A stretch of DNA of 64,000 nt from Ophioderma brevispina (Eukaryota > Echinodermata > Ophiuroidea > Amphilepidida > Ophiodermatidae), in assembly GCA_023653785.1 (NCBI GenBank), contig JAMKCH010011811.1, positions 1 to 64,000 on the forward strand. Direction: 5' to 3'. Positions within the stretch are counted from its first letter, which is position 1, and the number at the start of each line of letters is the position of its first letter. Made by a program: the position numbers and the translations under genes. The notes beneath the pieces were generated by a model, which was given only the letters and a program-made list of their open reading frames with translations, searched no databases and was not told the origin of the DNA. Positions 1 through 11,264 of this stretch are shown piece after piece.

Positions 1-137
1 TTTGTAAACATCATTTTTACACAATGCTTGTTGTTAGAAAAAGGCATTACCTTCCACACATTGATGAACTGTATTATAGTAAGTCGGGACTAAATCTCTG
101 TAAGTGCTCTAGTTTTTTGAGTTATCTGCCTCACCTC

Positions 138-1957
138 TAAACTCGGCCGGCAACAAAAGTTCCTGGACACTTACAAACATAAGAAAATTGTCAACTTTTA
201 TTTTTCTATAGAAAGAAGGCAAATAATTTTCGTCTCAAAATAAAGGGACATTCTTCTCCTGTCAGCTTTGGATGGAATTCCAATGTTAGCACTCATGCAT
301 GACTGATTACATCCATTTAACAATAGTGTCCATGGTTTCTTAAAGAAAATTGCAATGAATGCATTAAAATTGATGGAAACAAAGGAACTCATGCTCTTCA
401 AAAGCATGGCAATGTCAGGAGGTATCCATCTTGGATGCATCTGTTTAACACAAATTAATGCAAAAGCTAAACTTATTCAGTGTCAAATTCTGTGTTCAAA
501 TTCAGTACTTTGTTGGTCCTCCCCGGCTTTGAATCAGTGCAGCACATCGTCGTCTCATAGTTGTTCTTCGACGAACTCTCTCTTGAGGAATATTGTTCCA
601 TTCCTCGACAAGGTATTGCCTGACATTACGAAGTGAATTCCAGGTTGGATTCTTTGATAGAAGCTTTACCCACTGATTCCCATAAATAGACTCATATGAG
701 ATTCATGGTACTAGAAAAATGAGACACCAGCTGGCCATATAGATCACACCATAACACTATATGTTTTGGTTGTCCAGAAATCTGCCAACGATGGTAGCAC
801 GGTGGGGGCGCGCATTGTCATCCATGAGAATCATCTGGTGACCTTGGTTTCGGTCGGCAAATGGTACAACTGAACTACCACTGGCTCCAGTACTTCATCA
901 ATGTACCGTTGGCCATTCAGGTTGCCGTCAGATCACCACAAGTTTGTGTGCGGTCTTTGCTCTGTAATGCCTCCCCAAACCATAACGCTGAACGCTGCCT
1001 CCTCTTCCTTGCTTCACTTCTCCTACACAACAGTCTTTGTATCGTTTTCCCCTCGTCTTTCCTCCACACTCGCACCCTTCCATCATTATGGTAGAGACAA
1101 AAATCTGGAATCCGCATTGAGAGGACTTGACGAGCCATTGTTTCCCCTGTATCTTTCTGGCCCCGTCCCACCGTAACCTTGCTTGCCGATGTTGAGGTGT
1201 AGTCGGGTTTTCCTTTGCTAGTCTTTCTGGACCATATATCGCGTCATGGGGTCTATTCCTTACAGTTTTTGAGATGAGAAACGACGGGCCACCTTGACCT
1301 CGAAAGCGGGCATGTATCGTGGGACTGAATACTTGGGGGTCTGTCACAGTTCGTCCCTCAAGCTAGAGTTCTGATACGACTGTCCCCCCCCCCCCCCCCC
1401 CTTTCATCTGGGGGGTTGTAACTTTGGGTCCACCAGTTCTCGACGACGAGCGATCCTTAACTTCTCTCAGTCTCAATGTATCGGGTGTGTAGACTTGAAA
1501 TTGTTGCTTGTGATACGTGAAAACACGAGCGACATAACTAAATGACGTCCAGCCGACATAAACCCTATAGCTCTCGCACGATCTTGCTCCGAAGCTTGGC
1601 CATTTTAACAGAGGCCAAACATCCAGTGTGACAAACAATGTGGGTTTCAACACTTAGCTTTCCCATGTCCATCTCAACCTGTTTCAAGACGTGGACTGAA
1701 AGTGGCAAGATTTGATTTTCATTCAACGTTGAATAACTGGAATCTGCATTTCTTGCAATTTTAGGTTTCATGCACTTTGCCACTGACAAATGAATGTAAC
1801 CAGCCATGCATGAATTGTCACATCTTAATATATACTCTCAAAGCTGATAGAGGATGAATGTTGTTTATTTTGATGTACAACTCTTTGCCTTTTATTAAAT
1901 ATTAAATATGATATAATTGACTTTTCTAAGTGTCCAGGAACTTTTTTGCCGAGTTTA
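138..1957 (-). mobile_element. Tc1-like DNA transposon, full length but decayed
   Basis: The two ends carry matching inverted repeats of about 30 bases: after the TA at 138-139 the left end reads aactcggccggcaacaaaag, and the right end (1926-1955) is its near-complement, followed by TA at 1956-1957. A TA duplication is the hallmark of Tc1/mariner insertion. The interior on the minus strand encodes a recognisable but broken transposase (listed separately). The length of about 1.8 kb is normal for a Tc1-like element. It is a fossil copy that cannot encode its own transposase. The family is clear; the subfamily is not assigned. Confidence 0.88.
502..1606 (-). pseudogene. Tc1-like transposase pseudogene
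   Basis: This is the cut-and-paste DDE transposase of the surrounding element. Reading the minus strand, the pieces in order are: an N-terminal helix-turn-helix part starting MAKLRSKIVREL and continuing in another frame to a K-V-T-T-P motif near 1410-1420; the block RLAKENPTTPQHRQARLRWD; the block FCLYHNDGRVRVW with GGSV further on; the catalytic block MILMDDNARPHRA at about 812-852, which holds the second aspartate region; and the C-terminal block VEEWNNIPQERV ending in QSRGGPTKY with a stop at 502-504. These blocks lie in different frames. There is at least one stop just after the DDNARPHRA block, and a run of about 18 C bases at 1383-1402 coincides with a frame break. A normal transposase of this family is about 340 residues, which fits the span. 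Inactive. Confidence 0.85.
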
Positions 1958-1984
1958 GAAAGTTTGAAGCAATGTTGTTATTTG

Positions 1985-2830
1985 AGAGCCTGTCAGATAC
2001 AGGGAGTGTTCAATAATAAAAAAATCGACAATGAGGGCAAAAACGTTTTGCTATAGTCGATTTTGTTATTTCACTGTATGCCCCAAATTGGGGCGATTTG
2101 GGGGGGTAGGGGTAAAACTTTTGAGAATAATTTCAAAACCTGAATACCAATGGTCCTATAATTATTATCCTCTATAAATAACAATTTTGTGTATAAAGAT
2201 GTGTGATTTTTAAATCTATACTTTCGTTTATTGTAAGGTAATAAATGGCATTTTTGTCAAATCAAAATTTAGCCAATTTGGGTATTGGCTTTTTAAAATA
2301 TGTTATCCATAACATATATATGATGAATTGAGCTAATATTGTTTCATGTAGAAGATAACAAAGCTGGTCAGTTTTTGGGAATGTTTGAAAACCACTTGTA
2401 TTAATGTTTTAGTAAATGGATAATAAATTACGCAATTTTTCACAAAAATAATAAAAATCGTGATATTTTAGCATGTTGAGAGTTATGGGACGATGAACTT
2501 ATTTTTCGTTGCCCCTTGATGGTACAGCATCGGCCCCGAGTATTTGGGGTTCATTGCAAATACAAGTACACATAAAGTCAGGAATAGCGATATCTAAATG
2601 GTTCCATGGTAAAAACAGTGACAACACTAGAGCTGGGAATGGCTAAAGTAGAACAAATAGTTTGTAAGACAAAATTTCGAAGTTATTTACACCATATCAT
2701 GTTACTGCATATTGGTAGTGGCATTTAGTAAACATTTGAATCCGAGCACAGGTCATCTGAGCTATTACTGTTTGCCATGGAAACGCGCCCAAGATGCATC
2801 GGAACATAGGCATATTTTGAACAGTAATAT
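1985..2830. repeat. Interspersed repeat family G, forward copy
   Basis: This stretch recurs in reverse orientation at 10950-11262, 11265-11425 and 13745-14390. Shared landmarks include the block around gcatgttgagagttatggga (2473-2492), the cccttgatggtac block near 2515 and the ttatttacaccatatcatgt block near 2682. No coding capacity or clear terminal inverted repeat was found, so the class is unknown. It starts just outside the Tc1-like element. Confidence 0.7.
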
Positions 2831-4855
2831 GTCACACACATTCCAAAAAAGTATGGAGTGTATTTGCTAAAAAAATAAGGTAGCAGAGCAGATTCGTGAC
2901 AAAGTGTGGCCCAATGTGCATTTTATGATAAATCTCGGAAATTTGGCACAATGTTAACCCTAAAGGGACCAAAGGCGTTTTCACTCCCGTTAGTGCCCGG
3001 GGGGGGGGGGGGGGGATTCCATGGGACCTCAGGGGGGGGCTTCCATGGGGAACTCACACTAAGGAAAACCCACTTCCCGACAGAATTTTTTGCATGAAAT
3101 TTATACCACATGTAAAGGGTCATAAGACAACCAAGGGCACATAGGGGCCAAAAACATTGTTTTTAAAAACACGCGAAAATTGGGCAAAAAGACGGACGGA
3201 AATCCAATTAGCCTAACACTCTACATCACCTTTTTGAAAGAGTGGATATCTATCTAGAAGAACCAAATTACATATATTTAACATTAAACTTGCAGTTGTT
3301 AGTTTTTTAGACAATCTTGTATTTTTTACGGGTGTGCTAAATACACCTTTTTCCCATATAGTTTGTACAGTATAATGTTAATAGCAACCGTCCTGAATGA
3401 AAACATTGTTTTTTTTTTTTTAAAAAAGGGTAATTATTATTGTTAGTAATAATAATTGTTATATGTATGTGACCACATCTATCAGCAGGAAAAATGGCTA
3501 CAGTTCTTCGATTTTTAAAAATATTCTCAGATGACTTCCGTTAGTGCCAAGAGGGGTCCATGGGACACCCCGAGTAATTAACTCATTAACAGCTTGGCCA
3601 ATAATTTTTTTGTTATGAAAAAGAAGCATATTGAAAAGTCAGACAATACAAAAAAATTCGGCGCCGAAAAAATAGCACGCGCTTAAAGCGCCAGCGCGAA
3701 AACAACATTTTGGGGGGTCCGGTAGGGACACCAGTGTTTAAAGTTGAACAGACGCTATATTTAATTCACAAGTTAACTACAAGTTAACAGAAAAAATATC
3801 GCGGCAGGGATGTTAAAGATGAGGGCGAATGAAGGGTTTCATTGTGAAACCTAACATTGCTCCATTGGTGGTACGGTATAACCAATTGTTCGTCTGTTTA
3901 CAATAATCCAAATATGCAGGGTTGTTCATGTACGACTTTGGAGTAATGGTCAAATTATATAACCAAAAAGATCATTTCAAGCTATTTCAATTTGTACAAG
4001 ATAAAACAGTAAAAGTTGCTCAAACTGATAAAAAGTGATGAAGCAAATTGTTCATCTAGATAAGACAAAAGAAGAAAAAGGAAACATATTTATCATCTGT
4101 TTAGTTAGATGCTATGGGACCAAATTGCGTCAGAAGTCTGGATGATAAATACATGATCATGGTGAATATAATAGTGGCATCATTGTACCCTACCTCAGAT
4201 ATAGAACATGTGTGTGATATAGTCAAAATTGTTCTTTATGCTTTGCCAATATGAATAATTTGATATATTTCTTACAAAATGGGAGCATCTTATTTTTGTT
4301 ACGCATGCACAACCAGAACTGTGTGGCTATTTTTAGCATTTGACTCCATAACTCCAGACCATAGGTTGCATATGGTCAATTTTTACATAGATGGAATCCT
4401 TATAACCTGACAGACAAGTTGGTATGGTTTTAAACAAGATTGGCGAAAACGAAATTGGAAGATTGCTTCCTATGTAACTTGCCCCCCTAACCGTCAGACT
4501 AAATAATGCGGACAAATGGTCATTCAAATGCCACAATTCTTTCAACCAATCCACTGTGCATTAGCTAAAGAATGATCAGCCATCTGTCAAATACAATGGC
4601 GTATTTAGGGTAAGAGTAAAAAAAAGTAAAACATGCAAATTGAAAACTTGCAAATCCCCTCACTTATAAATATATGAAATGAAGGGTTTTTTAGTATCAA
4701 CTGTTAACTACACCCACCAAGTGGAGTTTCCCTAACCTGAACCATTTGACAAACTTTTTCGACAACACTTATGAATTGGGAACCTTAACAGGAATAAAGC
4801 ATGTGCTTATTCCGTGAAGAGTTTCCGAATTAATAAGTTTGTCAGAAACAATGGG
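2831..4855. other. No gene seen; AT-rich with one G run
   Basis: Nothing here resembles an exon, RNA gene or complete mobile element. A run of about 17 G bases lies at 3000-3016. Long homopolymers such as this also occur near 1383, 8274, 24264, 36800 and 63090. Confidence 0.5.
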
Positions 4856-4859
4856 TGTG

Positions 4860-5560
4860 TCAGATCGGCAGGTTACGGAAAATCCACCCACCAAGTTTCA
4901 TGACCCCACACAACAGGTGAAATGACCTGCAAAATTTTCAGCATTGAAGTTGACCACACCACACCTATAAGTTTCATGCTATCCAAGTATTTCAGTGATG
5001 ACCTTGATGCCCCTAGATGACTGGAAATGCCCTGAAAAATGTTGGTAGCAATGTTGTTGATTACCACCCAATAGGTTCCATGACCAGACAACATGTGTAC
5101 TGATTTGATAGATGTCCCTACGACCTTGAAATGACTTTCAAAAGTTTTCGAGATTGGATGTTGACCACATCATCAAGTTTATCATCTACCACATGTTTAG
5201 TGATAGGAAAAAAACCTTGAATGAAAATGGCATGACCTTGAAATGACCTTAAAAAATCGGACACGGAATATTGACCACACCAACAAAGGTTCGTCATTCT
5301 ACCCTGATTTGACAAATTAGCTCCTTTGCACAAAGATGCCCTTAATTGACACATGCCCGTTGACCCCAATTATGATTATCGCAATATGACCTCTCACTAT
5401 AGAATACACCACATATGAAACTTGGGCCAGTGTTCTTTGATCAGGTTTGGGTTGCAATGGCCCAAATGTTTGGGTAGGAGCTAATTCAACCTGTATAGAA
5501 AAATGACAAATGACTCTTTATTCATCCACATACCCGTTGACCCCAATCTGTGACACCTCA
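4860..5560. repeat. Degenerate repeats rich in TGACC and AGTTTCATGACC
   Basis: Short related blocks recur at irregular spacing of roughly 80-150 bases: variants of accaccaagtttcatgacc alternate with ccttgaaatgacct and gttgacccc. The pattern looks like an eroded complex tandem repeat rather than a gene; open frames through it are an effect of its low complexity. Related TGACCT-rich blocks occur at 32440-32700 and 48120-48540. Confidence 0.6.
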
Positions 5561-7240
5561 TACGGGCCTTGGGACAGTGCTTAGACTGGCCATATTTGGT
5601 GATCGTAGCATTTGATTTGCGGCGGGAAACAAATGGATGGATTTGTCAAAACCCATGTGGACCTATCACAACAATTGGGATTAAACCACAGTTACCCGTT
5701 AGGCCAACTGGTTCTTGTTATCAGGTTTGGTTGAACACAATCGGCCCCAAGCGCTTGGTGCGAGCTATGAGTTGCAAAAATATTGGGCTCGACTGCGTCT
5801 CGACCAATATTTTTTAAAACGCATAGCGAGACCAATTAATATGGGTGTAAATCATCCATTTTATCATTATCATGTTTAAAATCCGAATTTTCACACACTT
5901 GGACTCCTTGATAATGGTTGCACTTGGCCCATAGTTGGTCATTTGGGGGCAAGTCTGTGACCGTGGAGACTGGCAACAAAACATTTGCATCGTCTAAAAT
6001 ATTTTAAATTGGAGATACAATAGCGGTTGCAAGGGATGACCTTGTTTGTCGTGTATCTCGATGAACAAAATACAATGAGAGTTAGCCACACTATTGAAAC
6101 AATCCCTGTGGAAGGTTAACAATTTGCGGACCCCATTTAAAGAAATTCTGTGCAATAGTAGCATTTAACTTTGTGATGACTTGGACAGGTGACAAATTTT
6201 GTCTTATTACCTCCCCGATACTCCGTAACCATATGGTGTAGGAGTTGGTAGTACATTAAACTATACACTTCTTAAAATCCTTGTAAACAAGGCGAACACT
6301 TTGTTACCTTTTTCCAACAATCCAAGCATTTCATTTTTTGACCACTGTCTATTAAGAATTACTCCCTCCTGATTCCGACCACACTTTCATTATTCATGGA
6401 CCTCTTTAGAACACAAAGCCACTGAAAAAATGATGCTCTGCTCTCCACGGTCACGAATTGCTCCAAATGACCTAACTACAAGCGATTGGGACAGCAGATA
6501 TAAGAACCAGTCAACCAGGGCCGTAAGTAGGATTTATTTCGGGGGGCGCGGGACTTTGGAAGCGGGGGACCTAACCCCTAAAATGGTTCTTTGGGGATTA
6601 TTTTGAACATCTTATCGCCAAAAAAGATGATTTTCTTGTCAATATTTCTCTAGATTGTGGACCTTTTCGAAAAAAAAAATCGGCAAAAAGTGGACCTTTG
6701 ACCCTTTTTGGAAGGGGGGGGAGGGGGTGCGACCAACCTTTTACCCCAATCTGTGTACACCTCATAGGGCCGTGCGGTTACAGTGCTTATACCGACCAAA
6801 TTGGGTGATCGTAGATTAATTTGTGGCGGGAAACAGAATGGGATACAATTTTCCAAGAAAGACCCTTTAAAGACACATCAAAGATCTGCCCTCGAAAGAA
6901 TCAAAATATTTGAAATTGCAGGACTGACTACTAAAATAAAGGATACGTCTTATAGGTTGTTTTTCCAACTGAATTATTGAGAAAGGAACAGCAGTGTTTG
7001 AAGATATTGAATTCCATGGAATTAGTGTGTATTAAGTGTCAGTACGGAGAGGAAATGACTCAAAATATCCGATTTTGTCTTTGGTTGGTTTGGATTTTAT
7101 AATTTTTTTTCATTTTTTTTACGATTTCTGATTTAGTTAAATTCCCTAATCGCCCCAAATGACCTCTCACACAATTGGGGTGCACCAAATATGAATCTTT
7201 GGCCAGTGGTCTTTCTGATCAAGTTTTCTGCAATTTAGCC
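5531..7240. repeat. Diverged duplicated blocks
   Basis: The block from 5531 to about 5640 (accccaatctgtgacacctc onward to a ggcgggaaacaaatgg block) is repeated at about 6741-6845 with the same order of landmarks. The block near 5385-5490 (tgacctctcac, ggccagtgttctttgatcag) is repeated near 7160-7225. Together they look like a long unit of the preceding degenerate repeat. No TIRs or coding sequence were seen. Confidence 0.5.
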
Positions 7241-7241
7241 C

Positions 7242-7375
7242 CACGCGTTAGGAGCGTCCGTATTATGGATAAACGCGGGCCCCGGCCCGGATAAGCTTAC
7301 TCAGTTGAATAAATCCTGACATACCAAAAGCCATTCACCAATGACTTGTGGATACGCTAAGAAGAAGAAAGAAGA
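7242..7375 (+). repeat. 5'-truncated SINE tail (same family as 52971-53381)
   Basis: The sequence from the gcccggataagcttac block through aatcctgacatacc and ccaatgacttgtgg matches the 3' part of the tRNA-derived SINE at 52971-53381 (ccggatcagcttacgcagct, ctaatcctgacacc, accaatgacttctat). The tRNA-like head is absent. It ends in an aagaag-type simple repeat. The match is by eye over about 90 bases. Confidence 0.6.
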
Positions 7376-7740
7376 AGCCCACGCGTTTGGGAAGGAGTAC
7401 AAAAAACAGTCAAACCTAACCAAAACGGAACCCACACACAGACTGACAAACACGCCACACAGAATTTGCTGTCGCAACCCCCCCCCCACACAAACACACA
7501 CACTTTTTAAGCCAGGGGATTTCAAAGTCTCCCTGGTTCTGTGCTTTGACTATAATGACAAAGGTCACATCTAATGTGCACATGATGTAACTTCATTGTC
7601 ATAGGGCAGTGGAAATCGAAAACCTTGCGCATTACCAATGTATGGATGGGAAAACTATAGTGTAGAAATGTTAGCAGGAAATGAAATTGTTACAATAACA
7701 TAGCAAGAGCAAGAGAGAATACATAGCCTACAATCCAGAT

Positions 7741-7905
7741 ACCTTCATACCCACCACCCAAAGAAAAAACAAAACCCATACCCCCCACCCAAAGTAAAAA
7801 AAAAAAACCTCTCACCCACCACCCAAAGTAAAAAAACAAAGACCCATAATACCGAACACCCAAAGGTTAAAAAAAAACAATACCTCATACCAATCACCCA
7901 AATCG
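7741..7905. repeat. Short minisatellite, CACCCAAAG/A-tract unit
   Basis: Four to five imperfect units of about 40 bases each contain cataccccccacccaaag-type text followed by an A-rich tract. Units are visible near 7750, 7780, 7818 and 7852. A final caccca near 7895 ends the array. Confidence 0.7.
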
Positions 7906-9030
7906 TCGAGCTCGAATAGTATAATTTTACATCCAGTTTTTAATTATTACCATTTTGGGAGCTCGAACAGGGTCCTTCAGACTAATGCTGATATTATTTT
8001 GAATTTATTCTGACTGCATTTTGATATACTTTAGATTATTTTGATAGCAGCCCGTTACTTACAAACACCCACTAATAGTGGGGTGGCTTATAGTGAATTT
8101 CCACAATTCATACTTTAACGGGTGGACCCAAAGCCACTTTTTTTTTGAGGGGCTTTATTCAAGGTTAGGACAAATGATTTTAGCAGGGGCTGTCTTGCGC
8201 CGCTAAAAGTGGTTAAAATTTTATTATAGCCAAAGATTATACTCATTGCAGTGGAGTACCCAGACATTTTCATGGGGGGGGGGGGAGGGGGAACAATTTA
8301 ATTGGACCATCACACTCTCACCCCTCATATGTATAATAAGAAGGTCATAGGGTAATATTGAATTTGAATAAAATTCTCCAGATATGATTTTGGAATGGTC
8401 AAATACATTGTAAACCGCCTTAATTTAGAAAAAAACAACGCTTGTTGTTCGAGAGAACGGCGTTGTTAGGAATATTGTCATCTAAATTCATGCCAAATTT
8501 GGAGATTTAGTCTACCCCGTCAATTTGATTATGCTATTGCGCCGGCAGCATTTAAATATCGTTGGAACATTTCTCAATGCCCGTTGCCTGTCACGGTATC
8601 AACGAGGGATCCCACAATGAGAGATTTATTACCATGCTAATATTGTTAGAAATAAATGTGCTACAATGATTTTTAACAGATTTTCTTGAGTGTGGGATAC
8701 ATTCATTGAAATTTGTTAATCATGCCCATGGTGTAGGGAGCAATTCGCCACGAACTATTTCTAAAAGACTCACAAACACACGCTAACGAGCGGTGGTGGT
8801 AGGTGGTAAAGTGATTTGAAGGAGATTTATGCATTTATGCAAAGACACTCTTATAATACAGAACCTGGTAGTAATGGAATTCGTCAAATAGAAAATAATA
8901 AATGGTGTAATTAACCTTCAAACATATCATAAAGTTGATTTTATGTTCATCTTTGATTATAATTCAATTTATATATAAAAACTCGGAAAAACTGGCGAGA
9001 ACAGAAAATCTAAATTAAAGACGAAAAATA
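7906..9030. other. No gene seen
   Basis: AT-rich sequence with a G run at 8274-8292. I see no exon, RNA gene or repeat that recurs elsewhere in the window. Confidence 0.45.
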
Positions 9031-9031
9031 C

Positions 9032-9096
9032 ACGGGCTGAACCCGGACCTCTCGCTTTCTAGGCGTGAGGGAAATACCACTGCGCCACAGAAGATG
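9032..9096 (-). repeat. tRNA-derived SINE head or tRNA pseudogene
   Basis: On the minus strand an A-box-like tggcgcagtgg is followed about 35 bases later by a B-box-like gggttcagcccg, the internal RNA polymerase III promoter layout of a tRNA. The B box lacks the canonical GGTTCGA core, and the anticodon region does not fold into a normal five-pair stem. I read it as a SINE head or pseudogene, not a working tRNA gene. Confidence 0.55.
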
Positions 9097-9164
9097 TGTT
9101 TATGTGGATACAGTGAACGAGCGCTAATGTTAGTTCAAGTGTCTATTCAGAGGTTTCAAGCGGC

Positions 9165-9375
9165 CGTAATTATATTTAGATTTTAGAATTGGAGGGCCTA
9201 TATGCATGATTCTAGCAGAAAAATCTATGACGAAGCGAAATCAATTCAATGCACGCGAGGACCAAGTAAATGTTACTTGGATCCTCGCGTGCATTGAAAG
9301 GAGTTTCGCTTCGTCATAGATCTGCTAGAATCATGACATATAAAGCCCTCCATTCTAAAAAATATAATTAATTTA
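9165..9375. mobile_element. Fold-back (palindromic) MITE
   Basis: Almost the whole element is one inverted repeat. The left arm contains tgattctagcag, tctatgacgaagcgaaa and caatgcacgcgagga; the right arm has their complements in reverse order (tcctcgcgtgcattg, tttcgcttcgtcataga, ctgctagaatca). The centre is near 9270 (taaatgttact). Arms are about 90-100 bases with few mismatches, so either strand could form a long hairpin. No coding sequence. Confidence 0.85.
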
Positions 9376-10949
9376 TAACGACCCAAAAAGGTTATTATAT
9401 GAAAGCATTTTGAAGAAGAAGAAGAAGAGCCCTTTATTATGGGTACTTATCATAAAATCCTCATTTATAATTGGAAAACCCTATTAGCATGACACTGAAG
9501 TGTACAAGGGGTTCCTAGGGACCGCCAAACACTACATTTTGCCAGTTTTACACTAAACGATATACTTTCCGACTCAGATTTTGTAATCGCTGTTGTAACT
9601 TTTTGAACCCCACCCCTGGTCCGCCAACGGGAGTTTCAGTAAAAAACTTATTAAATAAAACAAGCAATTTAAGCCTGTTTAAATATTTATATATTCATGT
9701 AATTAAACAATAAATAATAATGAACATTCAGTTAACCCTTTATATGCTGATAGTGTGATCAATTTGACTTTGCTCTATACCTCCATCACGCCACTGTACA
9801 AACCAAAGGAGGAAAAGTTACACAGCAAAACAATTGATACCAGCAATAGGACATATAAAAAACTATATTTGTGTTCATATGTACAGGTAGATTGGACCTT
9901 TTAGAACTAATTACAACTTTTCATTGAACATACCGTATTATTTTTGTGGAAACGAGCCGTGTAAAGTTGTGTTCTTTTTCTGAATTTGAAAATGTTTTGC
10001 CTAATTGGTAAGGTTGTTTTGTGGAATTCTAATTTAATTGACCTAACTTGTCATTGTTGTATATGACCCTGATGTGTGGTATAAATTTCGTGTGCCAAAA
10101 ATTCCTCGAGGGAAAGTGAAGACCTTGTCCATTAGGTGTAAAGAAGTTCAAAAAAATAATTTTGACTCTCAGATAGCCTTGTTTGTGGCTTAATATGACT
10201 CTCAGGAATTTGGCACCATTTGAATACATCCGCCCTCTAGGCAAGAGTTCCCACATGTCCAGAGGTTGGACCTAAACAATCTTGCTCAGCATCCTTGACG
10301 GTACAAAAAAAAAACCACCTTCAAACTTTTCCACAATCTTCATTGTCTTTGTCAAGGACGCCTCAAAATTTGTCTCTCAACCTCGAAGGACCACCGTGTC
10401 GTGGTGTGAAGCGAGGCGCTATACCACATCGTATACAGGGCGCTATAGTATTCAGGGTCTGTAGCAAAAAAAAAATAAAGCGCAAAGCCTTAATGAAAGG
10501 CTACAAACTTCGAGAATGGGACTTAAAATTTGGAAACTTTACTATTATATGTATATGCGAGTTCGAGCTCTGCCATGGCCATGATTTGTGTCCTGGGAAG
10601 CCGTTAAGCATGGTTAGGGGAAGATTACTGCGCCTATATATACCATACAGGATGATTGCCTAAAATAGCAAGTTTGTTGATTAACTATTATGTAATACAG
10701 GGCTTATTCAAGGATCATTAGCTTTTTGTGGTGTTTGCAAACTAATTACGCAATTCAACCCAAATGTAATGCTGCACTTTATTATTGCTGATGGCGTTTT
10801 GACTTATGGACCCTTCAATGTGATATAAAAAAAAACTTCTGCAGAAAGGGTTTTCTTGGCATCTGGGACTCCTTCTTGGGAGTGAACCCTTACGTCACTT
10901 AAGTGTCAAAACCCAAATTCATGGGGGGCGTGTTGGTATGGTAATAATT
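9376..10949. other. No gene seen; one possible SINE fragment
   Basis: Mostly AT-rich. Around 10556-10640 there is cgagttcgagctctgcc followed by gtgtcctggga, resembling the B box and following text of the SINE at 14585-14830, so it is probably a SINE fragment. Nothing else is recognised. Confidence 0.4.
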
Positions 10950-11262
10950 GGTTGGTGAACGGTGCTCATACTAGTATTCAAATGTTTTGTACTGAATGTC
11001 ACACCATGGTAGTCAAAAAATATTCGTTATTGTGTGTGAAAACTATTGTCTACTCACAGAGCTCTAGTGGTTTTTTTTTTTTTTCCATGGTTACCATGGC
11101 AACCATTAAAAATTGATATTCTTGACTAAGGTGTACTTTTTATGTACAACAAACCACCAATATTAGTTTGAGCCATTCGTGCCATAAAGGATCACGAAAA
11201 ATAAGTTTTTAAATCGTCCCCGAATCTTCAGCATGCTAAAAAATCACGGTTCAGCATCTTTG
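10950..11262. repeat. Repeat family G, reverse copy 1 (truncated)
   Basis: Reverse complement of about 2450-2780 of the forward copy, in order: a tgaatgtcacaccatg block, a ctctagtgg block with a T run, a ccatggttaccatggc block, then the block ending near atgctaaaaaatcacgg. It meets the next copy head to tail at about 11263. Confidence 0.65.
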
Positions 11263-11264
11263 GC

